Counted from the first letter of the stretch, positions 24,157 to 34,142 are shown. The stretch: DNA of 64,000 nt from Azohydromonas aeria (GCF_009760915.1 NZ_VIDQ01000014.1:1-64000), one strand, 5' to 3'. The notes: a model not told the origin generated them from the letters alone. A program made the numbers and translations.

Positions 24157-25689
24157 TCAGGCGGCCTGGTGCCGCTCGCGCAGCTCCCGTTTGAGCACCT
24201 TGCCGATGGCGCTGCGCGGCAGCTCGTTGATGAAATGCAATGACTGCAGCCGCTGCATCCTGCCCAGCCGTGCGTTGGTCCACTGCAGCAATTCGTCTTC
24301 GTCCATGGCATGGCCTTCGCGCCTGACGACGAAGCCCACCGGTGTCTCGCCCCAACGCGCGCTGGGTGCGCCCACCACCGCGGCGTCGGCCACGGCCGGA
24401 TGCTCGCGCAACGTGGCCTCCAGGTCGCTCGGGTAGATGTTGAAGCCGCCGGAGATGATCAGGTCCTTGCGCCGGTCCAGCAGCGTCAGGAAGCCGTCGG
24501 CATCGAAGCGTCCGATGTCACCGGTGCGGATGAAGCGCTTGCCCGTGGCATCGAACCATTCAGCCTCGCGCGTCGCATCGGGGCGCTTGTGATAGCCGCG
24601 CATCATCCCGGCGGAGTGGCCCACCACCTCGCCGACGGCGGCCGGGTCGCCGGCCGGCAGCTCGCGCCCCTCGGCATCGACCAACCGCAGCTCATGCCCC
24701 GGCGCCGGGCGACCCACGGTGTGCAGCTTGTCGGGATGCAGGTGCGCCTCCAGCACGCAGCTGCCGCCGCCCTCGGTCATGCCATAGAACTCCACCAGCC
24801 CACCCGGCCAGCGCCGCAGCACCTCGGCCTTGAGCTCGGCCCCAAACGGCGCGCTGGTGCAGAACTTGTAGCGGGTGGACGAAAGATCGAAGGTGTCGAA
24901 TTCCGGCAGCGCCATCAACCGCTGGTACTGCACCGGCACCAGCATGGTGTGCGTCATGCGGTGCTTCTGCGCCAGTTCCAGGGTGCCACGGGCGTCGAAC
25001 CTGGGCATCAGCACCACGCAGCCGCCAAAGGCCAGCGTGGGGAAGAACACCACCAGCGTGGTGTTGGAGTACAGCGGCGTGGACAGCAGCGTGACGGTGT
25101 CGCCCGCGTAGCCATAGCGCGCGGCACGCAGGGCATAGGCCCAGCGCATCGAATGCGGCTGCACGATGCCCTTGGGCTCGCCGGTGGTGCCCGAGGAATA
25201 GATGATGTTGAAGGGCCACTCGGGTTGGATCTCGACCGCGGCGGGCTGCCCGGCGCCTTCCAGCCACTCGGACAGCGCGCGCCCCGCAGCCGAGCCGTCG
25301 AGCGCGATGCGCGGCGGACCGCCCTCGCCCGGCTGGACCGAGGCGTCGAGGAACAGCAGCTTGGCGTCGGCGTCCGCGAGCATGCGCTGCAGGCTCTCGG
25401 GCGTGGCGCCCGGCGCCAGCGGCGCCACCACCGCGCCGGCACGCAGCGCCCCCAGGAACAGGGCCGCGTATTCGACCGAGGTGGCAGCGCACACCGCGAC
25501 CGCGTCGCCAGGCCGGATGCCGTCACGCTGCAGCGCCGCGGCGATGCGGTCCATCAGCGCATCGAGCTGCGCGTAATTCAGCCGGCAGCCGGCCACCACC
25601 AGCGCCGTCCTTTCGGGTGCGAGTCGGGCATGCAGCCGGATGCGCTCCGGCATGGCATCGAAGCCGGGCAGGTTGCTGGTGTCGGTCAT
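24157..25689 (-). CDS. AMP-forming acyl-CoA synthetase / ligase
   Basis: A 510-residue adenylate-forming ligase that activates a carboxylic acid to its CoA ester through an acyl-AMP. Core motifs are complete: the P-loop-like IIYSSGTTGEPKGIVQ, EFYGMTEGG, RTGDIGRFDADGFLTLLDR and the C-terminal catalytic Lys in LPRSAIGKVLKREL. There is no signal or membrane segment. The start at 25689 is preceded by AAGGAACG. It is 20 bases before a Bug receptor gene and 62 after a 2-hydroxyacid dehydrogenase gene. Substrate class cannot be decided from the motifs. Confidence 0.93.
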   Translation of the reverse strand: MTDTSNLPGFDAMPERIRLHARLAPERTALVVAGCRLNYAQLDALMDRIAAALQRDGIRPGDAVAVCAATSVEYAALFLGALRAGAVVAPLAPGATPESLQRMLADADAKLLFLDASVQPGEGGPPRIALDGSAAGRALSEWLEGAGQPAAVEIQPEWPFNIIYSSGTTGEPKGIVQPHSMRWAYALRAARYGYAGDTVTLLSTPLYSNTTLVVFFPTLAFGGCVVLMPRFDARGTLELAQKHRMTHTMLVPVQYQRLMALPEFDTFDLSSTRYKFCTSAPFGAELKAEVLRRWPGGLVEFYGMTEGGGSCVLEAHLHPDKLHTVGRPAPGHELRLVDAEGRELPAGDPAAVGEVVGHSAGMMRGYHKRPDATREAEWFDATGKRFIRTGDIGRFDADGFLTLLDRRKDLIISGGFNIYPSDLEATLREHPAVADAAVVGAPSARWGETPVGFVVRREGHAMDEDELLQWTNARLGRMQRLQSLHFINELPRSAIGKVLKRELRERHQAA

Positions 25690-25751
25690 GAAGCGTTCCT
25701 TGACGAGGACAGGGCTGGCCGCGGCGCTGGGCACCTGCGTTGGTGAGGGGC

Positions 25752-26678
25752 TCAGTAGCCCGCCTGGCGATCCACGGCGTGGGGCTGCGGCAGGCCGGCG
25801 CGGGCACGCCGCAGCGCGTCCAGGCATTGCTCGGCCACGGTCTGGAAGGCGGCCTGCGCCGCGATGTGCGGCGTGGCCAGCACTTTGGGATGCGTCCACA
25901 CCCAGTTGTCCGGTGCCGGGGGCTCGCGCTCGAACACGTCCAGCGCGGCGCCGGCCAGGTGCCCCTCATCGAGCAGCGCGCGCAGGTGCGGCTCGACCAC
26001 ATGCTCGCCACGTCCGACGTTGACCAGGAAGGCCCCGCGCGGCAGCGCGCCGAGCGTGTGGAGGTCCAGCAGCGCGCGCGTATCGGGCGTCAGCGGCAGC
26101 GCGTTGACCAGGATGTCGCTGCGCGCCAGCAGCGCACCCAGCTGCTTGCGACCCGCGAACACCTGCACCCCGGGCAACTCGCGCGGGCGGCGCACCCAGC
26201 CTGCCACTTCGAAACCCAGCGCCGCAAAGGCACGTGCGATCGCCTGCCCCACCGCCCCCAGACCCAGCACCACGACCCGACACGCCCCGGGAGAGCGCAC
26301 CGGGTGGCGCAGCCACTGCGCGCGCGCCTGCTGTGCCTCGTAGCGCGGCAGCTCGCGGGTGAAGCGCAGCGTGCAGGCGACCACGTACTGCGCGATCTGC
26401 ACCGCCTGCAGCGGGTCCACCACGCGGGTGACGGGCGTCGCCGCAGGCAGATCGTCCACCATCAGCTTGTCCACGCCCGCGCCGGTGGAGCACAGCACGC
26501 GCAAGCCCGGGTAGCGCGGCAGGATGCCGGGCTTGAGCCGCCAGGCCAGCAGCGCCTCGACGCGGCGGGGGTCGAAGTCATCGCCCTCCGTCCACACCGG
26601 TGTGTCGCCCGCGATCGCACGCAGCGCCTCGACGAAGGGTTGCGCCGGCAAGGGACGGGACAGCACCAGGATTGCCAT
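25752..26678 (-). CDS. D-isomer-specific 2-hydroxyacid dehydrogenase
   Basis: A 308-residue NAD(P)-dependent oxidoreductase that interconverts 2-hydroxy and 2-keto acids. The NAD fold is marked by VVVLGLGAVGQAIARAF, and the active-site set is present: Arg in NVGRGEHVVE, Glu in DVFEREPP and His in ATPHIAAQ. The form VLGLGAVGQ and overall length resemble glyoxylate/hydroxypyruvate reductase A types. The start at 26678 is eight bases after the stop of the class II aldolase gene, which suggests a joint role in handling a hydroxy- or keto-acid fragment. Confidence 0.92.
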   Translation of the reverse strand: MAILVLSRPLPAQPFVEALRAIAGDTPVWTEGDDFDPRRVEALLAWRLKPGILPRYPGLRVLCSTGAGVDKLMVDDLPAATPVTRVVDPLQAVQIAQYVVACTLRFTRELPRYEAQQARAQWLRHPVRSPGACRVVVLGLGAVGQAIARAFAALGFEVAGWVRRPRELPGVQVFAGRKQLGALLARSDILVNALPLTPDTRALLDLHTLGALPRGAFLVNVGRGEHVVEPHLRALLDEGHLAGAALDVFEREPPAPDNWVWTHPKVLATPHIAAQAAFQTVAEQCLDALRRARAGLPQPHAVDRQAGY

Positions 26679-26686
26679 GGCGGACC

Positions 26687-27457
26687 TCAGGCGTCGTAGC
26701 CGGGCAGGCGGCGGTCCAGGCGGCGCAGCAGGGCGGGCCACACCAGGTCCGCGCCCTGGCCGCGCGTGACCTCGCGGCTTTGCTGTGGCATGCCGTCGAC
26801 GATGTCCTGCGGCACCTCCACGAGCGCGCCGCCGCCAGCCTGCGCCAACACCTGGATGCGGCAGGCCGCCTCCAGCAGGTACATGCCGTTGAAGGCCTCC
26901 GCCGCGCTGCGGCCGCAGGCGAGCAGGCCGTGATTGCGCAGGATCATCAAGTTGCGCGAGCCCAGGTCGGCCACCAGGCGAGCCTTCTCGTCCTCGCGCA
27001 GAGCCAAGCCCTCGTAGGCGTGATAGGCCAGGCGCGGCAGCACCAACGCCGCCTGCTGCGAAATCGGCCGCAAGCCGCCAGCCTGCGCGGATACCGCCGT
27101 ACCGTGCAGCGAGTGCGTGTGCAGCACGCAGTTCACGCCCGGGCGGCCGGCATGCACCGCGCTGTGGATGACGAAGCCCGCGGGGTTGATGTCGAAGGGG
27201 CTGTCCATCAACGGCCGGCCCTCGTGGTCCACCTTCACCAGGCTGGAGGCCGTGATCTCGTCGAAGCCCAGCCCGTAGGGGTTGATGAGGAACTGCTCGG
27301 GCTGCCCGGGCACCCGCAACGAGATGTGCGTGAACACCAGGTCGTCCCAGCCAAACAGCGCCACCAGCCGGTAGCACGCGGCCAGGTCCACACGCGCCCG
27401 CCATTCCTGCGGCGTCACGGCCTCGCGCAGGTTGGTGATGTCCAGGGTCCGGGTCAT
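26687..27457 (-). CDS. Class II aldolase/adducin family protein
   Basis: A 256-residue zinc-dependent aldolase-fold protein. The metal site is intact: HTHSLHGTA supplies two His, and LRNHGLLACG the third; the catalytic Glu/Asp region lies around LINPYGLGFDEI. Family members cleave or decarboxylate hydroxy-acids or epimerise sugar phosphates; the absence of sugar genes favours a hydroxy-acid. The start at 27457 is chosen because AAGGA lies nine bases upstream; an ATG three codons earlier would have no spacing. It is first in an operon running to 19.06 kb and is preceded by two copies of the proposed IclR operator. Confidence 0.88.
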   Translation of the reverse strand: MTRTLDITNLREAVTPQEWRARVDLAACYRLVALFGWDDLVFTHISLRVPGQPEQFLINPYGLGFDEITASSLVKVDHEGRPLMDSPFDINPAGFVIHSAVHAGRPGVNCVLHTHSLHGTAVSAQAGGLRPISQQAALVLPRLAYHAYEGLALREDEKARLVADLGSRNLMILRNHGLLACGRSAAEAFNGMYLLEAACRIQVLAQAGGGALVEVPQDIVDGMPQQSREVTRGQGADLVWPALLRRLDRRLPGYDA

Positions 27458-27490
27458 GATATGCATCCTTACGGTTCCAGCAGAATTTAC

Positions 27491-27505
27491 TTCTGCTATG
27501 CGGAA
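27491..27505. promoter_or_regulatory. Proposed IclR operator, aldolase operon (proximal)
   Basis: TTCTGCTATGCGGAA, a 6-3-6 inverted repeat (TTCTGC/GCGGAA), centred about 40 bases before the class II aldolase start. It matches the six-copy consensus TTCYGCNATGCRGAA fully. The position would overlap the promoter core or transcript start, as expected for a repressor. Confidence 0.65.
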
Positions 27506-27633
27506 TCTACAGACATGATCTTGGCATGGCAACCGGACTGACCCTGGTGGCCTACATGCTCAGTCAATTAAACCAATCGAGGAGGGATGCCCGCAGAGTG
27601 TCATTGCGACCGGTTCCGCGATCAGTCAATATG

Positions 27634-27648
27634 TTCCGCCATGCAGAA
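27634..27648. promoter_or_regulatory. Proposed IclR operator, aldolase operon (distal)
   Basis: TTCCGCCATGCAGAA, a full match to the consensus TTCYGCNATGCRGAA, 143 bases upstream of the proximal copy in the same 230-base gap. Additional TTCCGC half-sites lie nearby at 27614. Confidence 0.62.
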
Positions 27649-27687
27649 CTTAACGGGAGAGCAGCGCGGCGGCACGGCCGCCGGAAT

Positions 27688-28707
27688 TCAGACCAGCCGC
27701 ACCAGCTGCTTGCCGAAGTTGCGGCCCTGCAGCATGCCCAGGAAGGCGTCTGGGGCGGCCTCCAGGCCCTGGGCCACGCTCTCGCGGTACTTCAGCTCGC
27801 CGCCGCCGACCAACTCAGCCAGCTCCTGCAGCGCCTGCGGCCACACCGCCGGGTGCTCGCTGACGATGAAGCCCTCGATGCGCATGCGGTTGGTGAGGAT
27901 GAGCCGCGGGTTCGCCATCGGGATGTCCTCGCCGCCATAGCCGGCGATCAGGCCGCACAGCGCCACGCGGCTGAAGGCATTGGCGTTGAGCATCACGGCG
28001 TCGAGGATGCGTCCGCCAACGTTCTCGAAGTTGCCGTCGATGCCCTGCGGGCAGGCCTCGCGCAGTGCCGCCGCCAGCGACGCGAGGTCGGCATGCGCGC
28101 GATGGTCCACGCAGGCGTCGAAGCCCAGCTCCTCCACCACGAAGCGGCATTTCTCGGAACCGCCGGCAATGCCCACGGCCCGGGCACCGCGCCGCTTCGC
28201 CAGCTGCCCCACCACGCCGCCGACGGCGCCGCTGGCCGCGCTGACCACCACGGTCTGCCCCGGCTGCGGGTCAAGGATGCGGTTGAGGCCGTACCAGGCC
28301 GTGACGCCCGGCATGCCGACCACGCCCAGGTAGGCCTGCAGCGGGACGCGGCGGTCGTCCACCCTGCGCAGCGCGCCGGGGCGGGAAGGGTCCGCCACCT
28401 GGTAGAGCTGCCAGCCGCCCATGCCCACCACCTTGTCGCCCGGCGCGAATTTCGGGTGGCGCGACTCGACCACCTCGCCCGCGGTGCCGCCGAGCATGAC
28501 TTCGCCCAGCGGCTGCGCCGCCGCGTAGCTCTTGGCGTCGCTCATGCGCCCGCGCATGTACGGATCCAGGCTCAGCCAGTGATGGTGCACCAGCACCTGC
28601 CCGTCCTGCAGCGGCGGCAGCGGCGTCTCGACCAGCCTGAAGTTGTCGGTGCTCGCCGCGGCCTGGGGGCGCGAGGCAAGCAGGATTTGCCGGTTCATCA
28701 AGGTCAT
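27688..28707 (-). CDS. NADP-dependent CurA/PTGR-type enoyl (alkenal) reductase
   Basis: A 339-residue zinc-independent medium-chain reductase. The subfamily signature LSLDPYMRGRMSDAKSY is present near residue 50, followed by GMPGVTAWYGLNRI and the cofactor loop VVSAASGAVGGVVGQLAK. Relatives reduce alpha,beta-unsaturated ketones, 15-keto-prostaglandins or curcumin-type enones with NADPH. The start at 28707 has GGGAGCC upstream. It lies just behind the intrinsic terminator of the large operon, so it probably depends on read-through or its own promoter. Confidence 0.9.
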   Translation of the reverse strand: MTLMNRQILLASRPQAAASTDNFRLVETPLPPLQDGQVLVHHHWLSLDPYMRGRMSDAKSYAAAQPLGEVMLGGTAGEVVESRHPKFAPGDKVVGMGGWQLYQVADPSRPGALRRVDDRRVPLQAYLGVVGMPGVTAWYGLNRILDPQPGQTVVVSAASGAVGGVVGQLAKRRGARAVGIAGGSEKCRFVVEELGFDACVDHRAHADLASLAAALREACPQGIDGNFENVGGRILDAVMLNANAFSRVALCGLIAGYGGEDIPMANPRLILTNRMRIEGFIVSEHPAVWPQALQELAELVGGGELKYRESVAQGLEAAPDAFLGMLQGRNFGKQLVRLV

Positions 28708-28722
28708 CGCAAGGCTCCCGGG

Positions 28723-28746
28723 AAAAAGGGGCGCCCCAAGCGCCCC
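28723..28746 (-). terminator. Intrinsic terminator after the third Bug receptor gene
   Basis: On the minus strand GGGGCGC - TTGGG - GCGCCCC is followed directly by TTTTT, a textbook rho-independent terminator with a 7-bp GC stem. It lies 26 bases after the Bug receptor stop codon and ends the fadB-to-Bug operon. Because the next gene (CurA-type reductase) starts only 16 bases later, termination may be partial. Confidence 0.78.
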
Positions 28747-28771
28747 CACAGGAAAACGGTCCAGCCCCGGC

Positions 28772-29749
28772 TCATTTCATTGCCAGGCCCAGCCGCTCGA
28801 TCAGCGCCTTGTCGCGCTGGAAGGTCTCGGCAGCCCACTTGCGGTAGTCCTCGCCGCTGCGGTACCAGGGCTGCTGGTTGAGCTGCTCCAGCACCTCCTG
28901 GTGCCGCGGGTCGTCCATCGCCTTCTTGAACGCCTCGTGCAGCGTCTTCATCACGGCCGGGTCCATGCCCTTGGGGCCGACGATGCCGTAGGGCGAGGCG
29001 GACACCACGTTGTAGCCCAGCTCCTTGGCCGTGGGCACGCTGGGCCAGCGCTTGGTGCGCTGCTCGCCGAAGGTCAGCAGCAGCCGCATCTGCCCGCCGT
29101 CCACGAACTTGTCCCAGCCGGTGGCGTCGCTCTGCGCGCTGACATGCCCGCCCAGCAAGGCCTGCTGCAAGTCGGCGTTGCCCTTGAAGGGCACGTGCGT
29201 GAGCTGCACCTTGGCGTTCTCGGCCAGCTCCTCCATCAGCAAGTGCGGGCTGGTGCCGATGCCCGTGGAGCCGTAGTCCACCTTGCCGGGCGCCTTGCGT
29301 GCGGCCTCGATGTAGTCGTTGAAGCTCTTGTAGGGCGAGTCGGCGCGCACCGTGAAGCCGAAGGTGTAGCCCGAGACGCCGATGATGTAGCTGAAGTCGT
29401 TGAGCGGGTTCCAGGCCGTTTTCTGCATGTGCGGCACGCGCAGCATGCCCATGGGGAACTGGGCGATGGTGTAGCCATCGGGCTTGGCGGTCTGCGCCAT
29501 CATGCCCGGGCCCAGCGTGCCGCCGGCGCCGGGCTTGTTCTCGACGATGATGTTCTGCCCCAGCTGCTTGGAGGCGAGCTCGGCCAGCAGCCGCATGTGC
29601 CGGTCGGTGGAGCCGCCCGCGGGCCAGGGCACGATCAGCGTGATCGGCTTGGCTGGAAAGCCCTGCGCCAGCGCGGCGCCGGCCGGGGCCAGCAGCGCGG
29701 CGGCGTAGCCGGCCAGCAGCAGGCGGCGGGTCTTGGAGGTTGCGGTCAT
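28772..29749 (-). CDS. Bug/TctC-family periplasmic solute receptor
   Basis: A 325-residue periplasmic receptor. Signal peptide: RRLLLAGYAAALLAPAGAALAQ. Family motifs: FPAKPITLIVPWPAGGSTDR, IIVENKPGAGGTLGPGMMAQ, STGIGTSPHLLMEEL and YGIVGPKGMDPAVMKTL. The binding-loop residues differ from the two other Bug proteins in the window (PWPAGGSTDR versus PFAAGGTTDI and PYPPGGFTDV), so the ligands are probably different. It is the last gene before an intrinsic terminator and 51 bases after a MaoC gene. The start is supported by CGGAGACAACG. Confidence 0.93.
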   Translation of the reverse strand: MTATSKTRRLLLAGYAAALLAPAGAALAQGFPAKPITLIVPWPAGGSTDRHMRLLAELASKQLGQNIIVENKPGAGGTLGPGMMAQTAKPDGYTIAQFPMGMLRVPHMQKTAWNPLNDFSYIIGVSGYTFGFTVRADSPYKSFNDYIEAARKAPGKVDYGSTGIGTSPHLLMEELAENAKVQLTHVPFKGNADLQQALLGGHVSAQSDATGWDKFVDGGQMRLLLTFGEQRTKRWPSVPTAKELGYNVVSASPYGIVGPKGMDPAVMKTLHEAFKKAMDDPRHQEVLEQLNQQPWYRSGEDYRKWAAETFQRDKALIERLGLAMK

Positions 29750-29800
29750 CGTTGTCTCCGGTTGGTGCGGCCCTCGGTGGGGCCATCGAGAAAATGCGTT

Positions 29801-30250
29801 TCAGCGGTAGCGGCGCGACAGCGTCTCGGCCACGCACACCGGCTTGTCGCTGCCCTGGCGTTCGACGCGCGCTTCGAGGGTGAGCTGCAGCCCGCCCTCG
29901 CAGGGCTCGCAGCGCAGCAGCGTGAAGTGCCCGCGCAGCAAGCTGTCCACGGGCACCGGCGCCGGAAAGCGCACGCGGTTGAGGCCGTAGTTCACGCCCA
30001 TGCGGCTGTCGGCCAAGCGAAAGGCCGTGGCCGACAGGGCCGGCAGCAGCGACAGCGTCAGGTAGCCATGCGCCACCGTGCCGCCGAAGGGCCCGGCCGC
30101 GGCACGCGCCGGGTCCACGTGGATCCACTGCGCGTCGCCGGTGGCCTGCGCGAAGCGGTCGATGCGGTCCTGGTCCACCTGGAGCCATCCACTGCTGCCC
30201 AGCGGCCGGCCAACCAGCGCCGGGAGCTCATCCATCTGGTAGCTGTTCAT
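29801..30250 (-). CDS. MaoC-like (R)-specific enoyl-CoA hydratase
   Basis: A 149-residue hot-dog-fold protein. The hydratase-2 site is visible: ATGDAQWIHVDPARAAAGPFGG (catalytic Asp and His), then TVAHGYLTLSLLPAL. The length fits single-domain MaoC hydratases such as PhaJ. It would hydrate trans-enoyl-CoA to (R)-3-hydroxyacyl-CoA. The start overlaps the stop of the quinone oxidoreductase gene (ATGA), so the two are coupled. It complements the (S)-specific hydratase of the FadB-like protein encoded earlier in this operon. Confidence 0.92.
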   Translation of the reverse strand: MNSYQMDELPALVGRPLGSSGWLQVDQDRIDRFAQATGDAQWIHVDPARAAAGPFGGTVAHGYLTLSLLPALSATAFRLADSRMGVNYGLNRVRFPAPVPVDSLLRGHFTLLRCEPCEGGLQLTLEARVERQGSDKPVCVAETLSRRYR

Positions 30251-31233
30251 GCGTCAGCCCCCGGCAGCACGACCAGCTTGCCCATCGCCTGCCGGTCGGC
30301 CAGGCGCTGGATGGCCGCGGCGGCATGGTCCAGCGGCACGCGCTCGGTGATGGCAGGCCTGAGCAGCCCCTGCTCGAACCAGCGCCCCAGCTGCGCCATG
30401 TTGGCCTCGTGTTGCGCCGGGTCGCGGCGCATGGCCTCGCCCCAGAACACGCCCAGGATCTGCCGCTCCTTGAGCAGCGCGAGATTGAGCGGCAGGCGCG
30501 GGATCTCGCCCGCCGCGAAGCCGACCACCAGGTAGCGCCCGCGCCAGGCCGTGGCCCGCAGCGCCGGCTCGGCATGGACGCCACCCACGGCGTCATAGAC
30601 CACGTCGGCCCCCTGCCCGTCCGTCAGCGCCTCCACCCGGCGCCGCCACTCGGGCTGGGTGTAGTCGATGGTCGCATCGGCGCCGCTGCGGCGGCACAGC
30701 GCCAGCTTTTCTTCGCTGGAGGCCGCCGCGATCACGCGCGCGCCCAGCGCCCGGCCGATCTCGATGGCCGCCAGCCCCACGCCCCCTGCGGCGCCCAGCA
30801 CCAGCAGCGTTTCGCCGGCCTGCAGCCGACCCACCTGCTGCAGCGCGTGCAGCGAGGTGCCGTAGGTCAGCACGAAGGCCGCGCCGTGCTCAAAGTCCAT
30901 GCCCTGCGGCAGCCGGGACACCTTCGCGGCCTGCGCCAGGCACAGCTCCGCGAAGGCACCGTGGCCGGTGGAGGCCACCACCGTGTCGCCGACGCTGAAG
31001 CCTTGCACGCCCGGCCCCAGCGCTCGCACGACGCCCGCGGCCTCGGCCCCCGGCGCGAAGGGCAGTTCGGGCCGCACCTGGTAGCGGCCCTGCACGATCA
31101 GCGCGTCGGGGAAGTTCACCGACGCGGCCTTCACCTCGATCAGCACTTGGCCCTCGCCCGGCACCGGGTCGGGCAGCGTGCCCGGGCGCAAGTCGGCGAT
31201 CGGCCCGAAGGCGCTGCACACCAGGGCCTTCAT
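30247..31233 (-). CDS. Zinc-independent NADPH:quinone oxidoreductase-family protein (QorA/MDR)
   Basis: A 328-residue medium-chain dehydrogenase without zinc ligands. Seen: VLIEVKAASVNFPDALIVQG near residue 35, GAEAAGVVRALGPGV, and the NADPH loop LVLGAAGGVGLAAIEIGRAL. In acyl-CoA operons such proteins often reduce enoyl-CoA or enone intermediates. Both ends are coupled: its start overlaps the ligase stop (ATGA) and its stop overlaps the MaoC start (ATGA). The start at 31233 is therefore firm. Confidence 0.92.
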   Translation of the reverse strand: MKALVCSAFGPIADLRPGTLPDPVPGEGQVLIEVKAASVNFPDALIVQGRYQVRPELPFAPGAEAAGVVRALGPGVQGFSVGDTVVASTGHGAFAELCLAQAAKVSRLPQGMDFEHGAAFVLTYGTSLHALQQVGRLQAGETLLVLGAAGGVGLAAIEIGRALGARVIAAASSEEKLALCRRSGADATIDYTQPEWRRRVEALTDGQGADVVYDAVGGVHAEPALRATAWRGRYLVVGFAAGEIPRLPLNLALLKERQILGVFWGEAMRRDPAQHEANMAQLGRWFEQGLLRPAITERVPLDHAAAAIQRLADRQAMGKLVVLPGADA

Positions 31234-32903
31234 GCGCGCGCTCCTGAGTTCCCAGCCTCGGTCTCTTGCAGCTGGCGCCACATCACCTTGCCCGAGCCCG
31301 ACTTGGGCAGCGCGCTGACGAACTGCACGATGCGCGGGCTCTTGTAGGCCGCCATGTGCTCGTGCGCCCAGTCGATCAGGTCCTGCTCGGTCAAATGCTC
31401 GAACCCCGGGCGCAGCACCACCACCGCCTTGACGGTCTCCCCGCGCTTGGCATCGGGGGCGGCGATCACGCAGGCCTCCTGCACCGCCGGGTGGTGGTAC
31501 ATCAGCGCCTCGACCTCGGCCGGCCAGACCTTGTAGCCCGAGGCGTTGATCATGCGCTTGAGGCGGTCGGTCATGAAGAAGTAGCCGTCCTCATCGATGC
31601 GCGCGAGGTCGCCGGTGCGCAGGAAGCGCTTGCCGTCCAGCTCGACGAAGGCCCCGGCGTTGGCGCCCGGATTGTTCCAGTAGCCCTGCATCACCTGCGG
31701 GCCGTGCACGACGATCTCGCCGCTCTCGCCCTGCGGCAGCGCCTGCAGCGTCACGGGGTCGATGATGCGGGCATCGACGTCGAACACCGGGATGCCCAGG
31801 CACTGCGGCTTGGGCCGCTGCGGCGGGTTGATGTGCGTGGCCGCCATGGTTTCGGACATGCCGTAGCCCTCGACGAAGTCCAGCCCCGTGAGCTCCTTGA
31901 GCCGCTGCGCCACGGCCTCGGGCATGGCCGCGCCGCCGCCGCGGATGCCCTGCAGGCTGGAGAGGTCGTATGCCGGCAGCCGGGGGTTGGCCACGAAGTC
32001 CACCACCATCGCCGTGATCGCCTGCCACACCGTGACGCGGTAGCGCTGCATCAGCGCCGCCGCGGCGTCGCGGTCCCAGCGCGGCAGCACCACGACGGTG
32101 GCGCCCACGTAAAGCGGCCCGTTCATGCTGCCCGACAGCCCGGTGACGTGGAAGAAGGGCAGCGCCGCCAGGTACACCGCGTCCTGCGTGCGCGAAAACC
32201 AGGTGGTGCCGCCCACCAGCGTGCTCATCACGCTGCGGTGGGTGTGGACGCAACCCTTGGGGTTGCCGGTGGTGCCCGAGGTGTAGGGCATCACGGCCGG
32301 GTCGTCCGGACCAGCCTGCATGGGCAGCGGCCGCAGCCGGCGCGCCAGCGCGCCGCCCCACGCCGTGAGGCGCGGATCGTCCAGCGGGATGCGCGGCGCG
32401 GACACGAAGTCGGGCACGCGCAGGTCGGTCGGCGCGGTCAGGTGGTCGCCGTAGGTGGCTACGAGGACGCGCTCCAGACCCCGCCCCAGCAGCGGCCGCA
32501 CCTCGTCCAGCAACTCCTGCCCGACGACAGCCACCGTGGCCCCGCTGTCCGCCGCCAGGTGCCTCAGCTCCTCGCAACGGTTCATCGGGTTCACCGGCAC
32601 CACCACCGCGTCGGCACGCAGGATGGCGTAGAAGGCCAGCACCCACTGCGGGCTGTTCTGCATGTCCAGCAGCACGCGGTCGCCGCGCTTCACGCCGGCC
32701 TCGTGCTGCAGCCAGCCGGCCAGCGTCTCGGCCTCCTCGCGGAACTGCGCGAAGGTCAGCACCGAGTCGTAGAAGACGATGAAGGGCTTGTCGGGAAAGC
32801 GGGTGGCCGACACCTCGGCGTTGTAGAACAGGTGCGTCTGCGGCAGCGTCAGGTGCCGCGGCACGCCCGGCGGCCAGTGCGCGAAATGCAATTGCTCGGC
32901 CAT
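31230..32903 (-). CDS. AMP-forming acyl-CoA synthetase (LvaE/short- or medium-chain type)
   Basis: A 557-residue acyl-CoA ligase. Motifs: PYTSGTTGNPKGCVHTH, EGYGMSETMAATH, RTGDLARIDEDGYFFMTDR, LKRMINASGYKVWPAEVE and catalytic Lys in LPKSGSGKVMWRQL. The start at 32903 follows CAGGAG and lies four bases after the acyl-CoA dehydrogenase stop. In an operon with an APH-type kinase, ACAD11-like dehydrogenase and SDR, it is the counterpart of LvaE in the Pseudomonas levulinate pathway. It would form the CoA ester of the incoming acid. Confidence 0.93.
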   Translation of the reverse strand: MAEQLHFAHWPPGVPRHLTLPQTHLFYNAEVSATRFPDKPFIVFYDSVLTFAQFREEAETLAGWLQHEAGVKRGDRVLLDMQNSPQWVLAFYAILRADAVVVPVNPMNRCEELRHLAADSGATVAVVGQELLDEVRPLLGRGLERVLVATYGDHLTAPTDLRVPDFVSAPRIPLDDPRLTAWGGALARRLRPLPMQAGPDDPAVMPYTSGTTGNPKGCVHTHRSVMSTLVGGTTWFSRTQDAVYLAALPFFHVTGLSGSMNGPLYVGATVVVLPRWDRDAAAALMQRYRVTVWQAITAMVVDFVANPRLPAYDLSSLQGIRGGGAAMPEAVAQRLKELTGLDFVEGYGMSETMAATHINPPQRPKPQCLGIPVFDVDARIIDPVTLQALPQGESGEIVVHGPQVMQGYWNNPGANAGAFVELDGKRFLRTGDLARIDEDGYFFMTDRLKRMINASGYKVWPAEVEALMYHHPAVQEACVIAAPDAKRGETVKAVVVLRPGFEHLTEQDLIDWAHEHMAAYKSPRIVQFVSALPKSGSGKVMWRQLQETEAGNSGARA

Positions 32904-32907
32904 GGCG

Positions 32908-34131
<1,224 letters not shown>

Positions 34132-34142
34132 GCGTTGTCTCC

